Assembly (NCBI GenBank): GCA_027007005.1
Contig: JALTFO010000222.1
Location: forward strand, 1-48,295
Length of the DNA stretch: 48,295 nucleotides
Direction: 5' to 3'
Source: Candidatus Bipolaricaulota bacterium
GTDB taxonomy: Bacteria > Bipolaricaulota > Bipolaricaulia > UBA7950 > UBA9294
The translations under genes and the position numbers were made by a program. Under the pieces are notes generated by a model. The model had not been told where the DNA came from and made no database searches. It worked only from the letters and a program-made list of their open reading frames with translations. Of this stretch, positions 1 to 6,981 are shown in pieces. The number at the start of each line of letters is the position of its first letter. Position 1 is the stretch's first letter.

Positions 1-518
1 GTATGATCGGCAATGCAGACGATGTGGGCTCATTGCATGAAGAGGCACAAGAGATTCGCGTTAAGTTACATGCATCTGAACCAATCGTAGTCCCTACCCC
101 AATCGAAGTTTCATTTCGCATCCCGATCGATCTCATGTTAGCAACAGCCGCAAGAGTGCATCAGCAGGGAGAAATCTTTCAGCGCACCGGGGGAACACAT
201 GCCGCCGCGATCTGCGACACGGCTGGAGGGATGGTACTCGTTGAGGACATCAGCCGCACCTGCGCAATGGAAAAGGCAATTGGGAAAGCACTCCTTGCAG
301 GAGGCGACTTCTCCAGTAGCTTCATGTTCCTCTCTTCACGCATCCCCTCCCAAATGCTGGTGAAGATCGCTCGCTGCGGGATTCCGATCGTCGGCTGCAT
401 CTCCGCGCCGACAGCGCAAGCGGTTGACTTGGCAGACAAACTGGGGATTTGCCTGTGTGGGTTCGTTCGCGAAGAACGGTTGAACATTTATTCACACAAG
501 GAGCGGATCATCCTATGA
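1..518 (+). CDS. fdhD: FdhD, formate dehydrogenase accessory sulfurtransferase (5' end cut by window)
   Basis: FdhD transfers sulfur to the molybdenum cofactor of formate dehydrogenases in the cytoplasm. The visible 171 or so residues show the family signatures RTGGTHAAA, EDISR and the C-terminal SSRIPSQMLVKIARCGIP and GFVREERLNIYSH blocks. The frame is open to the left edge, so roughly the first third lies outside the window. It overlaps the next gene by ATGA, so the two are probably co-translated; both serve molybdenum cofactor chemistry. The CxxC-type motif (CGVCG) that usually lies some 50 residues before the THAAA block is not visible in the part that should hold it. The family call is firm; whether it still transfers sulfur in the usual way is not. 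Confidence 0.9.
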   Translation, partial: MIGNADDVGSLHEEAQEIRVKLHASEPIVVPTPIEVSFRIPIDLMLATAARVHQQGEIFQRTGGTHAAAICDTAGGMVLVEDISRTCAMEKAIGKALLAGGDFSSSFMFLSSRIPSQMLVKIARCGIPIVGCISAPTAQAVDLADKLGICLCGFVREERLNIYSHKERIIL

Positions 519-1099
519 GAGAAAGCGCAACCCTCATCATCCTCGCTGGAGGGCAGTCCAGCCGGATGGGACGCCCCAAGCACCTCCTCTACACGCCACA
601 GGGAGGAACAGTCACCGAGCATCTTGTACAGAAACTCGCTTTTCTGTTCACAGAGACGCTAGTGGTGGGCCGCAATTTAACAGTACTGGGTAGCGATATG
701 CGCGCCGTTGAGGACCTCTATCCCGCTCGAAGCCCTATTGTTGGGATCTACAGCGGCCTTCTCTCTGCCAAGACCGACCTCTGCTTTGTCATTGCCTGTG
801 ACATGCCATTCGTGCGCGCATCCCTCGTAGAACACATCCTCTCTCAATCGAGAGAAGCAGACGTCTGCGTACCAATTGTCAACGATTACTACGAACCGCT
901 CTGCGCAGCGTACAGGCGCAGTGCAATTCCTGCAATCTACAGAGCGATCGAGCGTGGCCTGTTCAAGGTAACCGCTCCATACGATGATCTGAACCTGTGC
1001 ACGCTTCCAGAGGAAGAGCTGAGGCGCTTTGATCGAGATCTCATTTCGTTTACCAACCTGAATGTCCCACGCCAGCTAGGTCTGTTGGCCCAGCTCTGA
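515..1099 (+). CDS. mobA: MobA-like molybdenum cofactor guanylyltransferase
   Basis: This 194-residue protein is a nucleotidyltransferase of the MobA/NTP_transf_3 family, which attaches GMP to molybdopterin to make the bis-MGD cofactor. It begins with the nucleotide-binding signature LAGGQSSRMGRPKHLL near residues 10-25 and has the metal-binding ACDMPF motif near residues 95-100. The length matches the family. The start is the ATG at 515, which overlaps the fdhD stop (ATGA) and follows AAGGAG; the longer open frame starting inside fdhD has no support. The pairing with fdhD suggests cofactor supply for a formate dehydrogenase outside the window. Substrate (GTP rather than CTP) is inferred from the neighbour. 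Confidence 0.85.
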   Translation: MRESATLIILAGGQSSRMGRPKHLLYTPQGGTVTEHLVQKLAFLFTETLVVGRNLTVLGSDMRAVEDLYPARSPIVGIYSGLLSAKTDLCFVIACDMPFVRASLVEHILSQSREADVCVPIVNDYYEPLCAAYRRSAIPAIYRAIERGLFKVTAPYDDLNLCTLPEEELRRFDRDLISFTNLNVPRQLGLLAQL

Positions 1100-1108
1100 A
1101 ACACGTCT

Positions 1109-4015
1109 CTACTTCACATCGACCGTGTAAGTAATGGCATCGGTATTGCCGTCGTTGTCAGTGATCGTCAGGGTAACGTCGTAGGAGCCAGCAACAGGGA
1201 AGGATGTCTGTGCCGTCACGCCTTTGGCGTCCGCTTTCCCGTCGTTATTGAAGTCCCACGCGTAGGCGACAACCTTACCATCGAAGTCGAAGGAGTCGGA
1301 ACCATCAAAGGTGATCGTCTCTCCTGCCTTTGGATGCTCCGGGATGAACGTGAAGTCGGCCGTTGGCGGCTGGAAGGTGATCACAACCTCCTTGGGTTTG
1401 ATGAACCCACCAAGCTGTACCGCAGGAGGTGTCTTTGCTCTAACGTCGATCGTCACCGTCTCATCGGTCGTGAACACAAACCGGTCGGGGAGCGACGAGG
1501 GGTCGACTGACACAACATACTTGCCCGGGAGGACGTCGGTGAAGGCAAATCTTCCTTGCACGTCGGTGTAGGTGTCGAGCGTATTTCCGCTCTTATCGGT
1601 GAGGAGCATTCGCACCTGCGCGAATCCTCCTTCATCATCTCCCTTTAGCCCATTCTTGTCCTCATCGTTAAACAACACACCACTAATAATCGTCACCGGA
1701 GTGAGGGGTATGTCAACTTTGACCGTTTTCCCGGCATCAAGTGTGACTGTGGGTTTGGCGGCAAGACGTGCGCTGAGCGGGAGATGGCTTAGATCGAGGG
1801 TGTACGCCCCCGGTGCAAGCGGCGGAAAGCGGAACAGACCGTCGGCATCTGTCGATACATCACTTCGCTCCGTTGACACGACTGCGCCACCGACCGGCGT
1901 GTCCCCCTCATCCATCTTGCCGTCACCGTTCGCGTCGATGAAGACATGCCCAACGATGCGTCCTTTGGTGACGAGGAAGGGAAGAGGCAGATCAAACTGC
2001 CAACTGAACGTCATCGTCCAGCTAAACGTTGCTGGGGTAGCATCTGCGCGATCCCAGCCGATTCTCGCACCGAGATCAAGGTCCAGGTTATCAAGTAGCT
2101 CTGTGCTGATCGTCGCGCTGATGTCAAAATCATCCTTATCGTTTCCCAGGCTGATCGATGCTGAGTGCAATGAACTATCCGCGCGGAAACGCAGGTTGAC
2201 AGTTGTTCCTCCGGAGAGTACATCGCCGGTATTTAGGTCCAGATTCCTCGTGTGAGTCAGCTTGAGAAAGAGATCGATATCTTTAACTGAGAGACCGATC
2301 CCCTCACTGAATGTGAGCGTGCGGTATGATGTGTCGGTTATTCTGTCAATCTGGTCGTTGAGCTTTCCAGAGAAAGAATATGGGAACGACCCGCTCGAAT
2401 TGCCCAGCTCAACGGACATCATGCGACGCACATCGTTCTCTGTCGTCAGATCAGGATCTCGCGTCCACGTGAACTCCACAGTCGAATTGATCGTCGGTCC
2501 ATCCTTGAGCGGCGATGCTGATATATTCAGCCCCAGCTCGTCTTCAATACTAGTCGAGACGGATGGATCCTGACTGAGGTTATCCCAGTGATGGCTTATA
2601 GATGCAGAGAGCGAGAAATTGTTCTGTCGCAGGCGTTGTGACAGCGACAGGCCAGCCGAGTCACGCCGTGAACCGGGGAAGTACGATCCAACGGAGAAGA
2701 CCTGACCGCTCAAGTAGTAAGGAGTAGTGTCGATCTTCGTGTCGAAGAAGAAGGCGCGGCTGGAAAGAGAGTCCTTCAATCCAAGCGCCCCTTCCATGCG
2801 CATTGTCCAGTCGTCAAGCGGCTGTGCACTTGCCGTGAGGCTCCATACCATCTGCTGCGAGGCGGCACTGCGCCTCTCCATGTGCGCGATCCCTAGGCGT
2901 GCGACGGATGGCCCTACAGCAAGCCCGCCCCCTGCACGCGTTTCATCTCCTGATCCGCCTGCAACAAGCGCCAGCCTGTAGTAGTCAGCATCGACCAGCA
3001 GGCTTCCCCCGCGTCCTGACACACTGAGTAAGTCCGTTATCTTCTGCGACACATCGCCAATCTTGTATGTTGATGGATTCAATCGATAGGAGATGTAGAA
3101 CGATCCAAGGTCGAGTGGGTCGTTACCGAATATCGATGAGAAGCGCAGATAAGACGAGAAGTAGCCGCCGAGCACCCCTCCAGAGACAGAAAACGTTAAA
3201 TTGCTGTTGAAGTCACCAGTGAACACGTCTTGCCCAAATGACAGGCGCAAGCGCGCCGGTAGTTCTTGCATCAGCGTGCCTCCCACCGCCTGCGGAGGAG
3301 GAGGGAGAATTGTCGTGAACAGCGTTTCTGCCTTTTTCACCCCCGCGTACAGAGTGGACGAGACTGAGAACGATAACAGATCACGTCCCGAACGAGCGTC
3401 AGTTGGCACGTTGATTGTTACCGTAACGGTAGCTCGCTCCTGCGGCGCCAAGTTAAGGGTGGATTCAGAGACACTTACGGGATATCCATTTGCAGAATTC
3501 GCTTCTACATCCATCGTGTCCTGCGCATTTCCGCGGTTGATAACAATAACATCATAGGTAACCGTCTTCCCGGGAGGCACGCTCTGGGGATCTGGCATGA
3601 TGACGTCAAGCTCATTTACTGGCGTTACCGTCATTGATGCGCTTCCCGTTGCGCTCTGCGTAGGATCATTCTGCGATGTTGCCTTGAGCGCTACGCTGTA
3701 CTCTCCAGCCGTGGCACCCGGGGGCACAGTAACCGTGACAAACAGTGTCCCCTCCTCTCCCGGATCGAGCGATAGCGTCGTTGGCGCACCGAGGATTCCC
3801 CATCCTGGCGGGACACTGAACGAAAGATTGAACGTATCAGCGCTCGCGCTATCGTTGGTAACCGAAAACACGTGCGTGGCGAACTCTCCGGGGGCAACTT
3901 TCTTGGCCGAGGAGAGAACGCTCACCTTCACGGCAGAAAATGCAGACAAAGAGACAACAGCCAACAGACAGAACATGACGGCAAGCACCTGCCAGGATCG
4001 TGATCGTATCATCAT
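1109..4015 (-). CDS. Large secreted multidomain protein: NEW3/CARDB-like repeats, beta-rich core, SdrD_B-like repeats, C-terminal PKD
   Basis: The 968-residue product begins with a basic stretch and a hydrophobic signal peptide (about residues 1-28, ending SAFSA). Two Ig-like domains follow (about 28-235), each with the NEW3-type pattern of DPGEEGT or APQERATVTVT turns. Residues about 240-650 are a long run of alternating short strands (for example SSLHSASISL) that resembles an outer-membrane barrel. Then come two Cna_B/SdrD_B-like domains (about 655-735 and 750-865; FIDANGDGKMDEGD and FNDEDKNGLKGDDEG), and a PKD domain from about 880 to the end (SDSFDFDGKVVAYAWDFN). No sortase or GlyGly-CTERM signal is seen. 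It is probably a surface or outer-membrane anchored structural or adhesive protein; no enzymatic motif was recognised. Confidence 0.85.
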   Translation of the reverse strand: MMIRSRSWQVLAVMFCLLAVVSLSAFSAVKVSVLSSAKKVAPGEFATHVFSVTNDSASADTFNLSFSVPPGWGILGAPTTLSLDPGEEGTLFVTVTVPPGATAGEYSVALKATSQNDPTQSATGSASMTVTPVNELDVIMPDPQSVPPGKTVTYDVIVINRGNAQDTMDVEANSANGYPVSVSESTLNLAPQERATVTVTINVPTDARSGRDLLSFSVSSTLYAGVKKAETLFTTILPPPPQAVGGTLMQELPARLRLSFGQDVFTGDFNSNLTFSVSGGVLGGYFSSYLRFSSIFGNDPLDLGSFYISYRLNPSTYKIGDVSQKITDLLSVSGRGGSLLVDADYYRLALVAGGSGDETRAGGGLAVGPSVARLGIAHMERRSAASQQMVWSLTASAQPLDDWTMRMEGALGLKDSLSSRAFFFDTKIDTTPYYLSGQVFSVGSYFPGSRRDSAGLSLSQRLRQNNFSLSASISHHWDNLSQDPSVSTSIEDELGLNISASPLKDGPTINSTVEFTWTRDPDLTTENDVRRMMSVELGNSSGSFPYSFSGKLNDQIDRITDTSYRTLTFSEGIGLSVKDIDLFLKLTHTRNLDLNTGDVLSGGTTVNLRFRADSSLHSASISLGNDKDDFDISATISTELLDNLDLDLGARIGWDRADATPATFSWTMTFSWQFDLPLPFLVTKGRIVGHVFIDANGDGKMDEGDTPVGGAVVSTERSDVSTDADGLFRFPPLAPGAYTLDLSHLPLSARLAAKPTVTLDAGKTVKVDIPLTPVTIISGVLFNDEDKNGLKGDDEGGFAQVRMLLTDKSGNTLDTYTDVQGRFAFTDVLPGKYVVSVDPSSLPDRFVFTTDETVTIDVRAKTPPAVQLGGFIKPKEVVITFQPPTADFTFIPEHPKAGETITFDGSDSFDFDGKVVAYAWDFNNDGKADAKGVTAQTSFPVAGSYDVTLTITDNDGNTDAITYTVDVK

Positions 4016-4057
4016 AACCCAGTGAGCGTAGAGCTAATCACAAGTCCGCACAAGGAC

Positions 4058-4107
4058 CGACAAATGCAAACTATGTGACGTTTGTCGTGCCCATTCGTGA
4101 CGTTTGT
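4058..4107. promoter_or_regulatory. Repeat cluster upstream of the large secreted protein (candidate operator)
   Basis: GTGACGTTTGT occurs twice in direct orientation at 4075-4085 and 4097-4107, exactly 22 bases apart (about two helical turns). The first copy also forms an inverted pair: CGACAAA at 4058-4064 and TTTGTCG at 4081-4087. The cluster lies 43-92 bases upstream of the leftward gene starting at 4015 and just beyond the upp stop. This is where an activator or repressor of the secreted protein would bind. No convincing -10/-35 pair was found. Confidence 0.4.
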
Positions 4108-4126
4108 TACCGATGGAGATTGCCTG

Positions 4127-4750
4127 TTAAGTACCGAAGATCCTATCGCCAGCATCCCCAAGGCCGGGAAGAATGTAGCCATGGTCGTTTAGCTCGCGAT
4201 CTAGGGCCGCTGCATAAATCGGGACATCGGGGTGAACATCAGAGAATGCTGCGACCCCTTCAGGGGCAGCGACGAGGCAGAGAAATTGAATCTTCCTTGC
4301 GCCCTCGCGCTTGAGGATGTCGATGCCCACAATCGCACTCCCTCCTGTAGCAAGCATCGGATCAACGAGGATCACCTGCGCATCACCAAGCGTTTTTGGG
4401 AACTTAGCGTAGTATTCCACTGGTTGTAGTGTGTCTGGGTCGCGATAGAGGCCGATGTGTCCCACCTTCGCCGTGGGGATCAGATCGAGCACTCCACCGA
4501 GCATGCCTGTTCCCGCGCGCAGTATCGGTACAAGGACCACCGAAGTGTCGAGGATCATTCCCGTGGTCTTCTCAAGTGGGGTTGTGATTGACACCTCTCG
4601 CAGAGGATAATTGCGAGTGATCTCATAGACCATGAGTGCTGTGAGTTCTTCGAGCAATAGCCGGAAATTATGGTTCTTCGTGTTCATGTCTCGCAGCCGG
4701 GTAAGTTTGTTCTGAATCAACGGGTGATCAATGATGTGCAGATTCGCCAT
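4127..4750 (-). CDS. upp: Uracil phosphoribosyltransferase
   Basis: Upp makes UMP from uracil and PRPP in pyrimidine salvage. The 207-residue product has the usual length. It has the PRPP-binding motif LVDPMLATGGSA near residues 128-139, the VPILRAGTGM loop near 74-83, and the C-terminal uracil-binding GYILPGLGDAGDR block. The start is the ATG at 4750, preceded by AGGAGG at a normal distance; the open frame runs 31 codons further upstream without family similarity. It has its own promoter (4772-4800) and is divergent from the flavin-reductase gene. The assignment is secure. Confidence 0.97.
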   Translation of the reverse strand: MANLHIIDHPLIQNKLTRLRDMNTKNHNFRLLLEELTALMVYEITRNYPLREVSITTPLEKTTGMILDTSVVLVPILRAGTGMLGGVLDLIPTAKVGHIGLYRDPDTLQPVEYYAKFPKTLGDAQVILVDPMLATGGSAIVGIDILKREGARKIQFLCLVAAPEGVAAFSDVHPDVPIYAAALDRELNDHGYILPGLGDAGDRIFGT

Positions 4751-4771
4751 TTTGCCTCCTGATTTTCTCAG

Positions 4772-4800
4772 AAGATACCAACACGGGCGCCGCCGGACAA
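4772..4800 (-). promoter_or_regulatory. Candidate sigma-70 promoter for upp
   Basis: Read on the minus strand, TTGTCC (4795-4800) and TATCTT (4772-4777) are separated by 17 bases, about 20 bases before the upp start at 4750. Spacing and location fit; the hexamers match the consensus only in part. Confidence 0.45.
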
Positions 4801-4829
4801 GTGAGATTACCGTTTGATTGATTTGCAAG

Positions 4830-4845
4830 CTATGATTGTTCATAG
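4830..4845. promoter_or_regulatory. Perfect 6-4-6 palindrome ahead of the flavin-reductase gene
   Basis: CTATGA-TTGT-TCATAG is a perfect inverted repeat 15 bases before the ATG at 4861. It contains a TATGAT that could serve as a -10, although no good -35 was found at the right distance. A repressor site or a short 5' leader hairpin are both possible. Confidence 0.35.
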
Positions 4846-4860
4846 AGGTGCAGGAGAATC

Positions 4861-5370
4861 ATGCAGCAAATAGAGTGGAATGAACATGTCGACATGCTGA
4901 AGGCAGCGCTGTCCGGAAGCGGAGCACTTCTCGTCGCGCGTGACAAAATCGGCCGTGCCAACCCGATGACCATCGGCTGGGCGCAAGTGGGCATTGTGTG
5001 GAGCAGGCCGATGATGACTGTGCTCGTGCGCAAGTCGCGCTACACCCACTCCTGCCTGGTTGAAACCCCAGACTTCACGGTGAACGTCCCCGTCCAAGGT
5101 GTACTCAGCGAGGAGCTCCTCTACTGCGGCACTAAGTCGGGGCGTGACGTGGACAAGATCGCCGCCTGTGGCCTCACGCTGAGCCCAGCGCAGAGAGTGC
5201 AGACACCGATCATTGCCGAGTGCCGCGTGCACTATGAATGCCAGATAGTACTGCGCAAACAGCTCTCCGCTGCAGACTTCTCCGCTCCCGATGTCCTGGA
5301 TAAGTATTACGAAGACAATGATCACCACATGATAGTCATCGGCGAGATCGTCGCGGCGTACACCAGCTAG
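4861..5370 (+). CDS. Flavin reductase-like FMN-binding protein
   Basis: The 169-residue product belongs to the flavin reductase-like/FMN-binding split-barrel family. The N-terminal half reads GALLVARDKIGRANPMTIGW, followed by a strand with RPMMTVLVRKSRYTH and then DFTVNVPVQ, the usual FMN-contacting order in this family. A C-terminal HHMIVIGEIV strand closes the barrel. The ATG at 4861 follows GCAGGAGAATC, a good ribosome site. Such proteins bind FMN and reduce flavin or act as small oxygen-sensitive reductases; the partner is unknown. It stands alone between upp (divergent) and the BREX operon and shows no functional link to either. Confidence 0.85.
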   Translation: MQQIEWNEHVDMLKAALSGSGALLVARDKIGRANPMTIGWAQVGIVWSRPMMTVLVRKSRYTHSCLVETPDFTVNVPVQGVLSEELLYCGTKSGRDVDKIAACGLTLSPAQRVQTPIIAECRVHYECQIVLRKQLSAADFSAPDVLDKYYEDNDHHMIVIGEIVAAYTS

Positions 5371-5589
5371 AAGAAGAGCCTTTGGTCTGCAACATAGCTT
5401 GCGCACTTGATGTGCAAGACAAGAGCTTTTGCTACGCAGCGAAAGGCGTTTCACCTTTCTGCTGCAGATGGCGTACAATACAGTACAGTGGTGAACAGAA
5501 GAAGAGCAGCAGAGCGGACGCAAAGAGACACAACAGTTATTTGGGAAACAAGTCTCTTCCAAAGAAAGTACAGTGAAGGCGATAGCAGA
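5371..5589. other. Leader region of the BREX operon with two tandem hairpins
   Basis: This 219-base stretch has no supported gene. It holds two inverted repeats in tandem. CTTGCGCA/TGTGCAAG occupies 5398-5418 (one G-T pair, 5-base loop). GCAGCGAAAGG/CCTTTC-T-GCTGC occupies 5436-5465 (11-bp stem with one bulge, 7-base loop). Neither is followed by a T-run, so they are poor terminators. They could be a weak stop for the upstream gene or binding sites controlling the BREX promoter. GTACAGTG occurs twice (about 5482 and 5567). No BrxR/WYL-type regulator gene is present. Confidence 0.4.
5450..5479 (+). promoter_or_regulatory. Candidate promoter of the BREX operon
   Basis: TTCACC (5450-5455) and TACAAT (5474-5479) are 18 bases apart. 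The -35 overlaps the loop and descending arm of the second hairpin, so hairpin or protein binding there could compete with polymerase. The transcript would carry a leader of about 100 bases before brxA. Confidence 0.4.
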
Positions 5590-6414
5590 ATGCCAATAGC
5601 GAAAGCACCGCAAAGCAGAAGGGCACAAACAACAGGCGGATGTCGCTACAATGCTCGTCTTATAAAGGGAGGAGCCCTTCTGGAAGATATGCGGCTTCTC
5701 GTTCGTAACTGGAAAAGCTATTATGATGAGCAAGTCATAGATATAACCTTAATGGAGAACCTCCTCAGCAGATATGCGCGGTCAAGAGTCAAAGACGTGA
5801 TCTACCGAATTTTCCTCTCTCGATTTGTAAACGGCAGTCCACAAAAAGCCTGGAAAATTGTTCGTGAACTCGAAGACCGCAACGTTTCTATTGAGATTCT
5901 CCGTCCAGTTTACTATTGGATAACTGCGAGAAATGAAAGCCTTATTTACGATTTTGTGTGCGATGAGTTGCTTTTCCAAAACGAGCGACAGGAGCAAAAG
6001 ATTACCACAGATGCCGTGGTTGCGTGGCTTGAGCCCCGGCTTTCTATGTGCGGGAAGACTTGGTCTGAAGCAGTGACTAAACGAGTTGCGCGGGGAATAT
6101 TGGCAACATTGCGAGACTTCGGTATCCTCGAAGGTGCAGTTAAGAAAAGAATTGCTCCGGTGTACACCCCTGTTGAGTCTTTTGTGTATATTGCGTTCGC
6201 GATTTGGCGGGAAGGCAGAACAGGCATTAACCTTGTGAATCACGACGATTGGAAGCTATTCCTACTCCAGCAGAAGTCAGTCGAAAGTATGTTTTTAGAA
6301 GCAGATAGATATGGGTTTCTTCGCTACCAAGCAGCGGGAGGTATAGCACGAGTCGATTTTTCGTTCAATGAATTCCGGGAGATGGCCAATGCTATCGCTA
6401 CAAGAACGTATTGA
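5590..6414 (+). CDS. brxA: BrxA (DUF1819), BREX inner-core protein
   Basis: The product of 274 residues from the ATG at 5590 is recognised as BrxA, a small helical DNA-binding protein of BREX phage-exclusion systems. It shows family blocks such as ARLIKGGALLEDMRLLVRN near the N-terminus and a central region with FVCDELL, WSEAVTKRVARGILATLRDFG and, at the C-terminus, DRYGFLRYQ. The open frame extends 61 codons further upstream, but that part runs through the promoter and hairpin region and lacks similarity, so the start at 5590 is preferred. It is the first gene of a 13-member rightward run and overlaps brxB by 26 bases. It is needed for the type 1 assignment. Confidence 0.87.
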   Translation: MPIAKAPQSRRAQTTGGCRYNARLIKGGALLEDMRLLVRNWKSYYDEQVIDITLMENLLSRYARSRVKDVIYRIFLSRFVNGSPQKAWKIVRELEDRNVSIEILRPVYYWITARNESLIYDFVCDELLFQNERQEQKITTDAVVAWLEPRLSMCGKTWSEAVTKRVARGILATLRDFGILEGAVKKRIAPVYTPVESFVYIAFAIWREGRTGINLVNHDDWKLFLLQQKSVESMFLEADRYGFLRYQAAGGIARVDFSFNEFREMANAIATRTY

Positions 6415-6973
6415 AATTCTGGAAAGAGACCTACTGGCAGAACCGCCGCGGATCAGTGCGTACCATGATCTGCCTTTTGCCATATTACGATATGACCCTA
6501 GCTCGGAGTTTCAGGCTCGCAAACAAATAAGTCTACTTGCTACACGAGTGCGTAATGCCGGTAAAACCGTTCATGTTATCTCAGTTGCGCAAATCCTATG
6601 GGAGACTGTCAAACAGTTCTATGGCATTGAGCTGCTTGCAGAAGGTGAAAAGCAGTTTGGGTTCCAACGTGCGCAGGAAACCGTGTCGACATTGCTGTCC
6701 GACGAAGACTTTGGACCGTTACCCGATGAACTAGAAGAACGGATGAGAGAATTGGACCCAGCGCAGGATGTAGTTTTTCTTGTCCGCATAGCGGCTCTCG
6801 GTCCTGCCATATACCGAACCGCTAAACTTCTCGACGAAATGCACGGCCGAACGATGGTTCCCATTATCTTGTCTTATCCGGGCACCCTCGACGGTGAGAG
6901 CAGCCTTCGGTTTCTGGATTTACCGGAGCGAGAACAGACCGGTGCTTACAACTACAGAGTGCGCATCTACTGA
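6389..6973 (+). CDS. brxB: BrxB (DUF1788)
   Basis: The 194-residue product matches the BrxB/DUF1788 family, a small protein always found beside brxA and brxC in BREX loci; its biochemical role is not established. Recognisable blocks are the N-terminal LQERIEILERDLLAEPPRIS, a central LPFAILRYDP strand, and the C-terminal GRTMVPIILSYPGTLDG with LRFLDL. The ATG at 6389 follows GGGAG and is preferred over the ATG at 6368. The gene begins inside the end of brxA and stops 8 bases before brxC, so translation is probably coupled. Confidence 0.88.
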   Translation: MLSLQERIEILERDLLAEPPRISAYHDLPFAILRYDPSSEFQARKQISLLATRVRNAGKTVHVISVAQILWETVKQFYGIELLAEGEKQFGFQRAQETVSTLLSDEDFGPLPDELEERMRELDPAQDVVFLVRIAALGPAIYRTAKLLDEMHGRTMVPIILSYPGTLDGESSLRFLDLPEREQTGAYNYRVRIY

Positions 6974-6981
6974 GGTGATGC

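Noticed and set aside
1572-2255. 227-residue plus-strand frame within the large secreted protein gene
   Set aside because: Antisense shadow, Ser/Arg-rich, no start signals.
5436-5465. Rho-independent terminator after the flavin reductase gene
   Set aside because: The stem is good but there is no T-run behind it, and it overlaps the likely BREX promoter.
5407-5589. N-terminal extension of brxA by 61 codons
   Set aside because: It crosses the promoter and hairpin region, shows no family similarity and has no ribosome site; the ATG at 5590 fits BrxA better.
4840-5733. 297-residue minus-strand frame opposite the flavin reductase gene
   Set aside because: It is antisense to a recognised gene, and its sequence is Cys/Leu-rich without any family pattern.
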